Assembly (NCBI GenBank): GCA_963707145.1
Contig: CAVPOQ010000007.1
Coordinates: 248,001 to 312,000, forward strand
Direction: 5' to 3'
Source: RPQJ01 sp963707145
Lineage (GTDB): Bacteria > Pseudomonadota > Gammaproteobacteria > Steroidobacterales > Steroidobacteraceae
DNA: 64,000 bases
Each line of letters opens with the position of its first letter. Position 1 is the stretch's first letter. Under the pieces are notes generated by a model that saw only the letters and a list, made by a program, of their open reading frames with translations, was not told where the DNA came from and made no database searches. Below, piece by piece: positions 17,087 through 25,614 of the stretch. Position numbers and translations under genes: made by a program.

Positions 17087-17779
17087 CTAGCACGTGGTTG
17101 TGCCTGCGCTGCCGCCGCCGGACAGGCGTCGCACGACCGGCCAGTTCGCCACGCGCTCGGGCGGCCACTCCATCGTGGCGGGGTCCGCGGCGAGAGCCTC
17201 CCCGGCATCGGCCACCAGGACGACGGCGAGTCGCAGTTGTGGCCGCGGGGCGAACACCGTCGCCCGCCAGTGCCGGGTCGTCGGCACGGCGGTCGTTGGG
17301 ACGCCGCTGGCAAAGGTGAAGCAGCATGTCCCCAGGGCGTCGGCAAAGGGCAGTTGCAGCGCCTTGGAGAATGCCTCCTTCAGCGTCCAGGTTTCGTAGA
17401 ACCTTGAGGGCAGGACCGACGGGACCTCGAGCGCGTCGAACTCATCGGCTTCGGCCGCCGAGTAGGCCGTACGGGCCAGGCTCAGGAAGTCGCGCGGCGC
17501 CAGCCATTCCACGTCGACGCCGACCGCGATGTTCCCGGGCGCCCGCGCGAGCGCGGTAAATCCGTGGCTGTGCGACAGGCTGCTCGCCTGACTGCCGGCG
17601 ACCGCCACGCCGCCCAGCAGGGCGCGGCTCGAGGCCCAGTCGAGCCGCCGTCGATCGGTGCGCAGGGCATCCCACGCGGTCCGGTCCTCGCGGCTGAGCT
17701 TCGACGGGTCGAACTGACGCGCCGCATCGGGCGTCGCGAGCCATACGTCGACCGCAGGTGGGCGGGATGCTTGCGACAT
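17087..17779 (-). CDS. 4'-phosphopantetheinyl transferase (Sfp type)
   Basis: 230-residue enzyme that transfers the phosphopantetheine arm of CoA to a serine of carrier proteins, making apo-ACP active. It has the Sfp-type signatures 'SLSHSHGF', 'GVDVEWLAPRDF' (metal-binding Asp/Glu) and 'FYETWTLKEAFSKALQLP' (the W-x-x-K-E-A motif). It very likely primes the two acyl carrier proteins of this cluster (Ser40 and Ser45). The start is ATG 17779; an in-frame GTG at 17794 is an alternative. It is divergent from the acyltransferase/ACP operon, with 108 bases between them for promoters. Confidence 0.9.
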   Translation of the reverse strand: MSQASRPPAVDVWLATPDAARQFDPSKLSREDRTAWDALRTDRRRLDWASSRALLGGVAVAGSQASSLSHSHGFTALARAPGNIAVGVDVEWLAPRDFLSLARTAYSAAEADEFDALEVPSVLPSRFYETWTLKEAFSKALQLPFADALGTCCFTFASGVPTTAVPTTRHWRATVFAPRPQLRLAVVLVADAGEALAADPATMEWPPERVANWPVVRRLSGGGSAGTTTC

Positions 17780-17887
17780 CAGGACCGGGCGCACGCGGCG
17801 CCGGCTTGCATCGCTCGCCGGTCCGCCTCATCGTTGCGCGCCGCGCCGCTCGGCAGGGCGGCGCCGCGCGAGGAGCATCCGGACGGC

Positions 17888-18679
17888 ATGGGCGAACGGC
17901 AGACATATCTCTGGCGCATTCTGGTCACCGGGACCTGCTTCGTCCTGTTCGGCATCGGCGGGCTCATTCTAGGTCTGCTGGTGTTTCCGGCGCTGATGCT
18001 GTTGCCGGACGCCAGCGGGCGACGCCGCGCCCGTACGCGCGCGCTCGTGCAGCGATCGTTCCGGCTGTTCGTCACCGTCATGAGCGGTCTGGGGGGCATC
18101 GGCTACGAATTCCACGGCCGCGAGCGCCTCGGGCGCCCCGGCCAGCTGATCCTCGCCAATCATCCGACGCTGGTCGACGTGGTCTTCATCGTCGCGTTCA
18201 CGCCGGCCCCGGCGTGCGTCGTCAAGGCAGCCTTGTTCGCCAACCCCTTTACACGACGCGTCGTTCAGGCGGCGGGGTACATCAGCAATTCCCCGACGGA
18301 CCAGATGATCGAGCAGTCGATCGCGGCGCTGGAGTCGGGGGACTGCCTGGTGATGTTCCCTGAGGGCACCCGCTCGCGGCCCCGGCAACCCATGCATTTT
18401 CATCGCGGGACGGCGAGCATCGCGGTCCGGGGTGCAGCCGTGCTCACGCCCATCTTCATCCGCGTGGACCAGCCGCTCCTGCACAAGTTTCAGGCCTGGT
18501 ACCAGGTGCCGCCGCGTCGGCCGAACATATTCCTCCGAGTCGGCGACGACATCGACCTCGAACCGTACCGGCAGTTGCCGCCGCCGCGGGCGTCCCGGCA
18601 ACTCAACGCCTGGCTCCTGGAGCATTATGGGCAGGAGTTGGAGCGGACCGCTGGTTATAATCAATCCTCGCCTGAATAG
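17888..18679 (+). CDS. 1-acyl-glycerol-3-phosphate-type acyltransferase of the aryl polyene cluster
   Basis: 263-residue PlsC-like acyltransferase. An N-terminal hydrophobic anchor (about 10-40) is followed by the H-x4-D catalytic motif 'NHPTLVD' and the substrate motif 'FPEGTRSRP'. Equivalents (ApeD-type) sit first in aryl polyene operons and probably attach or transfer an acyl chain during assembly of the membrane-bound pigment lipid. The ATG at 17888 has GAGGAG upstream. It is 18 bases before the first ACP gene and heads the tightly packed plus-strand operon. Confidence 0.9.
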   Translation: MGERQTYLWRILVTGTCFVLFGIGGLILGLLVFPALMLLPDASGRRRARTRALVQRSFRLFVTVMSGLGGIGYEFHGRERLGRPGQLILANHPTLVDVVFIVAFTPAPACVVKAALFANPFTRRVVQAAGYISNSPTDQMIEQSIAALESGDCLVMFPEGTRSRPRQPMHFHRGTASIAVRGAAVLTPIFIRVDQPLLHKFQAWYQVPPRRPNIFLRVGDDIDLEPYRQLPPPRASRQLNAWLLEHYGQELERTAGYNQSSPE

Positions 18680-18697
18680 CAGGGAATTGCGGGGCGC

Positions 18698-18946
18698 ATG
18701 CAGACGAGAGACGAAGTCCTGGAGCAGGTCAAAGCGGCGCTGGTCGAGCTGTTCGAGATCGAGCCCGACCGGATCACGCCGTCGGCGCGCCTCAACGAAG
18801 ACCTCGAGATCGACAGTATCGACGCCGTCGACCTCGTGGACCGCCTGCGCCGGCAAACCGGCCGCAAGATCTCCGCGGAGAGTTTCCGATCCGTGCGGAC
18901 CGTGGACGACCTGGTCACGGCCGTCCATGCACTCGTGCAGGCGTGA
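18698..18946 (+). CDS. Acyl carrier protein 1 of the aryl polyene cluster
   Basis: 82-residue acidic ACP. The phosphopantetheine attachment motif D-S-I/L appears as 'EIDSIDAVDL' with Ser40. Helix pattern and length fit type II ACPs. It carries either the hydroxybenzoyl starter or the growing polyene as a thioester for the ketosynthases. It overlaps the following dehydratase gene by 4 bases (GTGA). Confidence 0.93.
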   Translation: MQTRDEVLEQVKAALVELFEIEPDRITPSARLNEDLEIDSIDAVDLVDRLRRQTGRKISAESFRSVRTVDDLVTAVHALVQA

Positions 18947-19629
18947 GCCCGGTCCTCGCAATTCCGCAAGAGCCTGACCACCGGCTCGATGACATCGCCG
19001 CCCGGCTCAAAGCACACAAGTGGGTGCAGGACGCGCGTGCCCTCGCCACGGCGTCGGGCGGCGGCCGTCGCGCGGCGACGACGACTGTCCTGGTGGTGCC
19101 GAGTGCGGCGGGCGTGCGCGTGCTGCGCACTCGCGGCAAGCGGCACCTGGTGGCCGAATGGGAGCACGACCTGGTCCGGCACCGGATCGGGACGGCCGCG
19201 GCCATCGAGTGGCGGCTGATCGAGGCACCGGATGCCGGCCTGCAAGACCTCGAGCCTGTCCAGGGCCGGCCCGCGTGGATGCCCATCGTCAGCGACGTGG
19301 CGCCGGACCCCGGAGCCGGCAGCCTCGACTGCCGGCTGCGGGTTCCCTATGACATGGCGATCTTCCGCGGCCATTTTCCGTCCGCGCCGATCGTGCCGGG
19401 CGTCCTGCAGGTCGGCTGGGCCGTCGAACTGGCTTGTGCCTACGGGCTGGCCGACGGACCCATGACCGGCATCGCTGCGGCGAAATTCCGTCGCGTGCTT
19501 CGGCCGGGCATGTGTCTCGTCGCACGCCTGGAGCGCGGTCCACGCCCCGGGCAGGTCCACTTCCGCTACACCGGCGGGCACGCCGTGGTCTCGACCGGAC
19601 GCCTGCAGTTCGGAGCCCGGCATGACTAG
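18943..19629 (+). CDS. ApeI-type dehydratase with N-terminal AMP-ligase C-domain-like region
   Basis: 228-residue protein in two parts. Residues about 1-110 ('RLKAHKWVQDARALA...', 'TTTVLVVPSA') resemble the small C-terminal domain of acyl-AMP ligases. Residues about 120-228 form a hotdog dehydratase with 'FRGHFPSAPIVPGVLQVGW'; His144 matches the FabZ/ApeI catalytic His, but the usual Glu two turns later is Gly in this line-up. It probably removes water from beta-hydroxyacyl-ACP during polyene growth, perhaps as a pair with an ApeP-type partner as reported for E. coli ApeI/ApeP. The GTG start overlaps the ACP stop by 4 bases, and the end overlaps the glycosyltransferase by 8. Confidence 0.82.
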   Translation: MSPVLAIPQEPDHRLDDIAARLKAHKWVQDARALATASGGGRRAATTTVLVVPSAAGVRVLRTRGKRHLVAEWEHDLVRHRIGTAAAIEWRLIEAPDAGLQDLEPVQGRPAWMPIVSDVAPDPGAGSLDCRLRVPYDMAIFRGHFPSAPIVPGVLQVGWAVELACAYGLADGPMTGIAAAKFRRVLRPGMCLVARLERGPRPGQVHFRYTGGHAVVSTGRLQFGARHD

Positions 19630-20386
19630 CCTCTGCGCCGTAGTGCCGGTGTTCGACCACGAACGCGCGGTCGGCGCGACGACCGCCGGCCTGCGTGCGC
19701 ACGGCCTGACGGTGCTGCTCGTGGACGACGGATCGGGCCCGGCCTGCGCGGAGGAACTGCGGCGACTGGCGGCCGCGGATCCCGCGGTGCGGCTGCTGCG
19801 ACTGCCCGAGAACCGGGGCAAGGGCGCCGCCGTGCTGGCGGGATTGAAGGCTGCAGCCGCCGCGGGATTCACCCACGCCCTGCAGATCGACGCCGACGGG
19901 CAGCACGATTCCGCCGACGTGCCGCGCTTCGTCGCGGCCGCGCTCGCCGAGCCGTCGGCGCTCGTCTGCGGGCGGCCGCTGTTCGACGCCAGCGTGCCGC
20001 GCCACCGGCTGTACCTGCGTTACCTCACGCACGTCATGGTCTGGCTCAACACGCTGTCGTTCGACATCCCGGACTCGATGTGCGGGCTGCGCGTGTATCC
20101 GCTGGCCGTCGTGCTCCCGGTGCTCGAGGCGGAGCCGCCGGGCAGCCGCATGGACTTCGACGTCGAAGTGCTGGTGCGCCTGCACTGGCGGGGCGTCGCG
20201 ATGCGATGGCTGCCGACGCGCGTGCGCTATCCGCTCGACGGCCGCTCGCACTTCCGCCTCGTCCGCGACAACGGGCTGATCACGGCGATGCACACGAAGC
20301 TCTTCTTCGGCATGCTGCGGCGGGCGCCGTGGCTGATCGCGCGCCGGCTGCGCACCGCCGTCGCCACGGCGCCGAGGCTGGCGTGA
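19622..20386 (+). CDS. Glycosyltransferase family 2
   Basis: 254-residue cytoplasmic GT-A glycosyltransferase. The N-terminal 'CAVVPVFDHERAV', 'LLVDDGSG' and 'LQIDADGQHD' motifs give the nucleotide-sugar and metal (DxD) sites. Aryl polyene clusters often encode a fused glycosyltransferase-acyltransferase (ApeJ); here only the sugar-transferase half is present, and the acyltransferase half may be the separate gene at 36604-37554. The sugar and acceptor are unknown. It overlaps the genes on both sides (8 and 4 bases). Confidence 0.88.
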   Translation: MTSLCAVVPVFDHERAVGATTAGLRAHGLTVLLVDDGSGPACAEELRRLAAADPAVRLLRLPENRGKGAAVLAGLKAAAAAGFTHALQIDADGQHDSADVPRFVAAALAEPSALVCGRPLFDASVPRHRLYLRYLTHVMVWLNTLSFDIPDSMCGLRVYPLAVVLPVLEAEPPGSRMDFDVEVLVRLHWRGVAMRWLPTRVRYPLDGRSHFRLVRDNGLITAMHTKLFFGMLRRAPWLIARRLRTAVATAPRLA

Positions 20387-20820
20387 GGGCGCAGGGCGCA
20401 CTGTTCGCCGACGTCGACGTGGACGTGCGGTTCCACGATGTCGACATGGTCGGGGTCGTGTGGCATGGCCACTATCTGCGCTACCTGGAGAACGCCCGCT
20501 GGGCGCTGATGAACGAACTCGGCTACGGCCTCGAGCGCATGCTGGAATCCGGCGTGGCCTGGCCCATCGTGGAACTGCAGACCAAGTACCTGAGTCCCGC
20601 GCGCTTCGGCGACCGGCTGCGAGTGCGTGCCTCGCTGGTCGAGTGGGAGGCGCGCCTCGCGCTCAACTACCTGTTAACCCGGCCGCTGGACGGCGTGCGC
20701 ATCGCGCGGGGCCGCACGGTGCAGGTCGCCGTGGATGCCCGCAGCGGCGAGCTGCAGTTCGCGACGCCGCCGGACTTCGTGGACACCGTGCGCGCGGCAC
20801 TGGCGCGGGGGCACGCATGA
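20383..20820 (+). CDS. Hotdog acyl-CoA/ACP thioesterase (4HBT type)
   Basis: 145-residue single-hotdog thioesterase. The N-terminal 'VRFHDVDMVGVVWHGHYLRYLENARW' region has the Asp (D of 'FHDVDM') and the H-G-x-Y pattern of 4-hydroxybenzoyl-CoA thioesterase relatives. It equals ApeK-type genes of aryl polyene clusters, where it may release stalled chains or the finished acid. It has a GTG start overlapping the glycosyltransferase stop (GTGA), and its own stop overlaps the next dehydratase start (ATGA). Confidence 0.9.
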   Translation: MRAQGALFADVDVDVRFHDVDMVGVVWHGHYLRYLENARWALMNELGYGLERMLESGVAWPIVELQTKYLSPARFGDRLRVRASLVEWEARLALNYLLTRPLDGVRIARGRTVQVAVDARSGELQFATPPDFVDTVRAALARGHA

Positions 20821-21299
20821 CGCCCCGCCGGGTCCGCCGGGCCACCCGGGCGGTCCTGCCCATATCGCACCGGGACGACGCGATCCTCCTCGACGAGATC
20901 GCGCAGGTCGGCGCGGACCGGCTCGAGGCCCGCGTGCTCGTCCGGCCGGGCACCGCGTTCAGCGATGCCGACGGCAACCTGCCGGCGTGGGTCGGGCCGG
21001 AGATTATGGCGCAGGCGATCTCGGCACTGGCAGGGAAGCGCTCGCTCGCCGCGCACGACCGCCCGGCCGCGATCGGCTTGCTGCTCGGCGTGCGATCGTA
21101 CGTGGCTCCCGGAGGCGACTTCCGCTGCGGCGAGACGCTGCGGGTCGAGGTCGTCGAGTCGTCCGCGGACGAGGAGGGGCGGGCCGTGTTCGACTGCACG
21201 ATCTCGCGGGCGGGCGAGCGGCTGGCATCCGGCGCCCTCACCGTGTACCAGCCGCTGGACGACACGTTCCTCGAGGCGGAGTGCGCGCGCGATGACTGA
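20817..21299 (+). CDS. ApeP-like 3-hydroxyacyl-ACP dehydratase (hotdog)
   Basis: 160-residue hotdog protein of the ApeP group. It opens with 'VLPISHRDDAILLDEI' and has 'AWVGPEIMAQAISALAGKR', the helix that carries the catalytic acid in such dehydratases (Glu in 'GPEIMAQ'). It would pair with an ApeI-type partner to dehydrate the chain. A second, more typical ApeP-like protein is encoded at 33271-33705. The start is ATG at 20817, 4-base overlap with the thioesterase; the end overlaps the ketoreductase by 8 bases. Confidence 0.82.
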   Translation: MTPRRVRRATRAVLPISHRDDAILLDEIAQVGADRLEARVLVRPGTAFSDADGNLPAWVGPEIMAQAISALAGKRSLAAHDRPAAIGLLLGVRSYVAPGGDFRCGETLRVEVVESSADEEGRAVFDCTISRAGERLASGALTVYQPLDDTFLEAECARDD

Positions 21300-22026
21300 T
21301 CCTGGCACGGTGCTGGTGACGGGATCGAGCCGGGGCATCGGCCGTGCCATCGCGCTGCGACTGGCGCGCGACGGCTACGACGTCGTGGTGCATTGCCGCT
21401 CGCGGGTCGAGGAGGCCGAAGCCGTGGCGGCCGAGGCGCGCGGACTCGGGCGACGGGCGCGCTGCCTGCAGTTCGACGTGTGCGACCGTGCGCGCTGCGC
21501 CGAGCTGATCGGCGCCGACGTCGAGCGCAACGGCGCCTACTACGGCGTCGTGTGCAACGCCGGGCTGGCGCACGACGCGGCGTTCCCGGCCATGAGCGAG
21601 GACGCCTGGGACTCCGTGATCCGTGCCAACCTCGACGCGTTCTACAACGTGCTGCAGCCGCTCGTGATGCCCATGGTACGTCGCCGTGCGCCGGGCCGGA
21701 TCGTCACGATGTCGTCCGTTTCCGGCCTGATCGGCAACCGCGGGCAGGTCAACTACAGCGCCGCGAAGGCCGGCGTAATCGGGGCGAGCAAGGCGCTCGC
21801 GGTCGAACTCGCGAAGCGCGCGATCACGGTCAACTGTGTGGCACCCGGACTCATCGAGACCGACATGGTCGACGAGCACGCGCCGGTCGAGGAGATCCTG
21901 AAGGCGATCCCGGCGCAGCGCATGGGCACGGCCGACGAAGTGGCCGCCGTCGTGTCCTTCCTGATGTCGCCTGGGGCGTCCTACGTGACCCGCCAGGTGA
22001 TCGCGGTCAACGGGGGGCTCTGCTGA
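21292..22026 (+). CDS. 3-oxoacyl-ACP reductase (FabG/ApeQ type)
   Basis: 244-residue short-chain dehydrogenase that reduces the beta-keto group after each condensation using NADPH. It shows the cofactor motif 'TGSSRGIGRAIAL', 'NAGLAHD', the catalytic Ser in 'MSSVSG' and the Y-x3-K motif as 'YSAAKAG'. The C-terminal 'GASYVTRQVIAVNGGL' is typical of FabG. It lies between dehydratase and ketosynthase genes with overlaps at both ends (8 bases and 1 base), so it belongs to the aryl polyene synthase rather than to primary fatty-acid synthesis. Confidence 0.94.
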   Translation: MTDPGTVLVTGSSRGIGRAIALRLARDGYDVVVHCRSRVEEAEAVAAEARGLGRRARCLQFDVCDRARCAELIGADVERNGAYYGVVCNAGLAHDAAFPAMSEDAWDSVIRANLDAFYNVLQPLVMPMVRRRAPGRIVTMSSVSGLIGNRGQVNYSAAKAGVIGASKALAVELAKRAITVNCVAPGLIETDMVDEHAPVEEILKAIPAQRMGTADEVAAVVSFLMSPGASYVTRQVIAVNGGLC

Positions 22027-23252
22027 TGCGCCGCGTGGTCGTCACGGGCATGTCGGGCCTCTGTGCCCTGGGCTCGGACTGGCCGGCGATCGAGGCGGGG
22101 CTGCGTGCGGGCCGCAACGCCGTGCGCACGATGCCGGCGTGGGATGCCTACAGGGATCTCAAGACCCGGCTGGCGGCGCCGCTCGAGGGATTCGCGCCGC
22201 CGGAGCACTGGAGCCGCAAGCAGCTGCGCAGCATGGGCCGCGTGTCGCAGCTGGCGGTGCGGGCCGCCGAGCTCGCGCTGACCGACGCGGGACTGCTCGG
22301 CGACCCGGTGTTGCGCTCAGGCCGTGTCGGCGTCGCCTGCGGCTCGTCCATCGGCAGCACGCCCGACATCAGCGACTTCGCCCAGATGCTCCTCACCGGC
22401 GATGCGCCGGGGCTCAACGCCAACTCCTACGTGCGAATGATGCCGCACACGACCGGGGCCAACGTCGGGATCTTCTTCGGGCTGCGCGGCCGCATCATCC
22501 CGACCTCGACGGCCTGCACGTCGGGCAGCCAGGGCGTCGGGTTCGCCTACGAGGCGATCAAGCACGGGTACCAGGACGTGATGCTCGGCGGCGGGGCGGA
22601 GGAGCTCTGTCCCAGCGAGGCCATGGCCTTCGACATGCTCTACGCCACGAGTCGCCGCAACGACGACCCGGGCTCGACGCCGCGCCCCTACGACCGCGAC
22701 CGCGACGGTCTCGTGATCGGCGAGGGCGGCTGCATGCTGGTGCTCGAGGGAATGGAACACGCTCAGGCCCGCGGGGCGCGCGTCTACGCCGAGGTCGTGG
22801 GGTTCGCCACCAATTCCGACGGCACGCACGTCACCCGCCCCGAGGAGGAGACGATGCGGATCGTGATGGAGCTGGCACTGCAGTCGGCCGGGCTCGAGCC
22901 GGCCGCGATCGGCTACGTGAACGGGCACGGCACCGCCACCGAGCAAGGCGACATCGCCGAGACGCGCGCCACTGCGGTGCTGTTCGGCACGCGCATGCCG
23001 CTCAGCTCCCAGAAGAGCTACCTCGGGCACACGCTCGGCGCGTGCGGCGCGCTCGAGTCCATGTTCAGCATCGAGATGATGCGAGCGGGCTGGTTTGCCC
23101 CGACGATCAACCTCGACAACGTGGATCCGCGCTGCGGTGATCTCGACTACATCACGGGTGACGGTCGCAGGCTCGAGGTCGAGCATGTGATGAACAACAA
23201 CTTTGCGTTCGGCGGAGTGAACACGTCGCTGGTGTTCCGGCGCTGGCCCTGA
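22026..23252 (+). CDS. Beta-ketoacyl-ACP synthase (FabF-like, ApeR type)
   Basis: 408-residue elongating ketosynthase. The nucleophile is Cys164 in 'TSTACTSGSQ'; the two histidines are in 'NGHGTATEQGD' and 'KSYLGHTLGACG'; the C-terminal 'NNNFAFGGVNTSLVF' loop is intact. In E. coli aryl polyene synthesis ApeR is the second, homodimeric ketosynthase, acting beside a ketosynthase/chain-length-factor pair; this gene fits that position beside the ketoreductase. Its ATG overlaps the ketoreductase stop by one base. Confidence 0.94.
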   Translation: MRRVVVTGMSGLCALGSDWPAIEAGLRAGRNAVRTMPAWDAYRDLKTRLAAPLEGFAPPEHWSRKQLRSMGRVSQLAVRAAELALTDAGLLGDPVLRSGRVGVACGSSIGSTPDISDFAQMLLTGDAPGLNANSYVRMMPHTTGANVGIFFGLRGRIIPTSTACTSGSQGVGFAYEAIKHGYQDVMLGGGAEELCPSEAMAFDMLYATSRRNDDPGSTPRPYDRDRDGLVIGEGGCMLVLEGMEHAQARGARVYAEVVGFATNSDGTHVTRPEEETMRIVMELALQSAGLEPAAIGYVNGHGTATEQGDIAETRATAVLFGTRMPLSSQKSYLGHTLGACGALESMFSIEMMRAGWFAPTINLDNVDPRCGDLDYITGDGRRLEVEHVMNNNFAFGGVNTSLVFRRWP

Positions 23253-23327
23253 ACGGGTCAGACGCCGTCCCAGCGCGGTCGAGATCGGAGGGACCTCGTC
23301 ATCGACGGACCCACATTTTCGGTATCG

Positions 23328-24593
23328 TTGCTGCGCGCCGGTCGGGCCGTCGTGGGCAGCGATCGTTTCATGGCCATGGCAGCCGATCTGGCCAATCACC
23401 TGCCGGACCGACCGGCGGCACTCAACCTGTGTGAACGTCGCGACAATTTCCTGCTCGCGTTCGTGGCGCTGCTGATCCGCGGCCAGGCGTGCCTCCTGCC
23501 CCCGTCGCGCGCACCGGCCGTCGTGGCCGAGGTGATGGAGGCGCATCGGGGCTCGTACCGGCTCGACGATCACCTCGTCGAGGGCAGCCGCGACCCGGCC
23601 CGCGTCGATCCGTTGCACGTGCCAGCGATCCCGTCCGATCGCGTCGTCGCCATCGGCTATACGTCCGGCAGCACGGGTCGGCCCACGGCCAACCCCAAGA
23701 CCTGGCGCAGCTTGCTGGCGTCGGCCCAACTTAATTCGACGGTACTGCGCGATGTGCTGGCCGGGCAAGGCGCGACAGGCATGCCGTGGATCCTGGTCAC
23801 CGTGCCATCGCAGCACATGTATGGCCTGGAGACCTCCGTCCTGCTGCCCTTGCTCGCCGACATGGGCCTCCACGCCGCGCAGCCGCTCTTTCCGGCGGAA
23901 ATCGCCGCCGCGCTCGCGGAACTGCCGGCACCGCGCGTCCTGGTGACGACGCCCGTGCACCTGCGAGCCTTGCTCGAGTCGGACATCGAGCTGCCGCCCC
24001 TGGCAGTCGTCGTCTCCGCGACTGCACCGTTGGCGCCGGAAACAGCACGAAGCATCGAGCAGCGCTACGGGGCAGCGCTGGTCGAGTTCTTCGGTTCCAC
24101 GGAGACCTGCGTGATCGCCTCGCGGCGCAGCGCTCAGGAAGTTGCCTGGCGTCCGTACCCGGGCGTGTCGCTGCGGCCCGCGGCATCGGGCACCGAGGTC
24201 GACGCACCGTGGTTCGCGGCCCCGGCGCTGCTGCAGGACGTGCTCGAGGTCGGCGCCGACGGCACGTTCGTCGTGCGCGGTCGCAATGCCGACATGGTGG
24301 AGGTCGGAGGCAAGCGCGCGTCGCTCGCGGACCTGACGCGGCGGCTGCTCGCCGTGCCGGGTGTCCGGGACGGGGTCGTCTTCCAGCCTGACCGCGCGGA
24401 CGGCGCCGCGGTCCAGCGCCTCGCGGCACTGGTGGTCGCCGAGGGCTTGTCCGAGGCTGCGGTGCTCGAGCAGCTCGCGCCCGGCATGGACCCGGTATTC
24501 CTGCCGCGGCCGCTGGTGTTCGTGTCGCGGCTGCCGCGCAACGAAGTGGGCAAGCTGCCGCGCGAGCAATTGCTCGCTGCCCTCGAGCGCTGA
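23328..24593 (+). CDS. Acyl-AMP ligase loading the aromatic starter (ApeH type)
   Basis: About 421-residue AMP-dependent acyl ligase. The phosphate-binding loop is 'GYTSGSTGRPTANPKTW', followed by 'FFGSTETCVIASR' and 'NADMVEVGGKRASL'; the last lysine-containing 'LPRNEVGKLPREQL' motif supplies the catalytic Lys. It probably activates a hydroxybenzoate and loads it on an ACP. The start is unclear: no ATG or GTG lies in frame after the previous stop. The TTG at 23328 lacks a ribosome site, GGAGGG at 23287-23292 points at codon ATC 23301, and an internal ATG is at 23370. Confidence 0.88.
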   Translation: MLRAGRAVVGSDRFMAMAADLANHLPDRPAALNLCERRDNFLLAFVALLIRGQACLLPPSRAPAVVAEVMEAHRGSYRLDDHLVEGSRDPARVDPLHVPAIPSDRVVAIGYTSGSTGRPTANPKTWRSLLASAQLNSTVLRDVLAGQGATGMPWILVTVPSQHMYGLETSVLLPLLADMGLHAAQPLFPAEIAAALAELPAPRVLVTTPVHLRALLESDIELPPLAVVVSATAPLAPETARSIEQRYGAALVEFFGSTETCVIASRRSAQEVAWRPYPGVSLRPAASGTEVDAPWFAAPALLQDVLEVGADGTFVVRGRNADMVEVGGKRASLADLTRRLLAVPGVRDGVVFQPDRADGAAVQRLAALVVAEGLSEAAVLEQLAPGMDPVFLPRPLVFVSRLPRNEVGKLPREQLLAALER

Positions 24594-24620
24594 GCACGCC
24601 CTCGCGGGTGGCCGCGCACC

Positions 24621-25613
24621 TCACGCCGGCACGACGGCCTCGATCTCGAGCAGCAGTTCCTCGCGGCAGATGTCCGCGGCCAGGATTACGAGCGGCAGTT
24701 CGTCGCCGAGACGCGCGCGCAGGAACTGCTCGACCGACGCGGCGTCGCCGGCACGACGCAGGTAGACCTTGAGCAGGCTGTCCGGGCCGAGGCGCGGGAC
24801 GGGGCGGGCGGCGACCTCGGCAGCACGTCGCAGCAGCGAATCGAGGTTGTCGAGCGTTTCATGCAGCTGTGCGACCGCGTCGCCAGGGTGCATCGACTCG
24901 TGCCCGATGATGCTGGCCGTGCCCGAAACCAGCAGCAACGGCCCGGGCACGAGCATGGCCCGGGAGAAGCTCGGTGCGGCCGGGCCGTAGCAGCGCGGAT
25001 ACCGGTAGGCAGCGAGTTGGCGCGGGTTCTCGATCTCGACCCCCGGGTCCCGTCCCGCCAGCCAGCAGATCTGCAAACTGCGTGTATCGGTCGGCTTGCC
25101 AACCGCCGTGGAGGCTGGGTAGCCGATAGCCGGCAGCGTCGCGTGCACGGCCGCGAAGGCCCGGGCGCGCCCGAGGCAGAACAGCTTGTAGCGCTCGTCG
25201 TCGCCGGCCCCTTCGTTGATGTCGGCGACGAAACTCCAGATCCGCCAGATGTGGCGGTACGGCGTGGTCGCGTGGAACTGCAGCAAGCCGAGGTAGGCCG
25301 CTTCCGCCGCCGCCTCGAGGCCGTGGAATCCGGCTTCCTCCAGGTCGATCCACCCGGCGAGATGCCGGCCGTCCTCGACGTAGCGGACGGGCCCGGCCGC
25401 GCCGATGTGCATGCGCCCGTCGCCCTGCCAGACTTCGCTCAGCCCGGCACCGGCGAGCGGCTCGAGGTCGATGCGCAGGCAGCGCGGGTCGGAGGGCGCC
25501 GCGCTTCCCGCGCCGAACACGGCGGCTGCCAGGACGTCTTCGTCGAGCGGTGCAGTGCCGAGCGTCGCGTAGCTGGCACGCAGGCCGCCCGGCTGCCGTG
25601 GGCGCGCCGGCAT
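24621..25613 (-). CDS. Chorismatase (FkbO/Hyg5/XanB2 family)
   Basis: 330-residue protein of the chorismatase family, once called pteridine-dependent deoxygenase-like. Known members split chorismate: XanB2 of Xanthomonas makes 3- and 4-hydroxybenzoate for xanthomonadin and other uses. Family features here include 'YLGLLQFHATTPYRHIWRIWSF', 'SLQICWLAG', 'PRQLAAYRYPRCYGPAAPSFSRA' and 'LLVSGTASIIGHESMHPGD'. It sits between the AMP ligase and a halogenase, so supplying the aromatic starter unit is the natural reading. The 3' end is 27 bases from the convergent AMP ligase end. Which hydroxybenzoate it makes cannot be read from sequence. Confidence 0.88.
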   Translation of the reverse strand: MPARPRQPGGLRASYATLGTAPLDEDVLAAAVFGAGSAAPSDPRCLRIDLEPLAGAGLSEVWQGDGRMHIGAAGPVRYVEDGRHLAGWIDLEEAGFHGLEAAAEAAYLGLLQFHATTPYRHIWRIWSFVADINEGAGDDERYKLFCLGRARAFAAVHATLPAIGYPASTAVGKPTDTRSLQICWLAGRDPGVEIENPRQLAAYRYPRCYGPAAPSFSRAMLVPGPLLLVSGTASIIGHESMHPGDAVAQLHETLDNLDSLLRRAAEVAARPVPRLGPDSLLKVYLRRAGDAASVEQFLRARLGDELPLVILAADICREELLLEIEAVVPA

Positions 25614-25614
25614 T

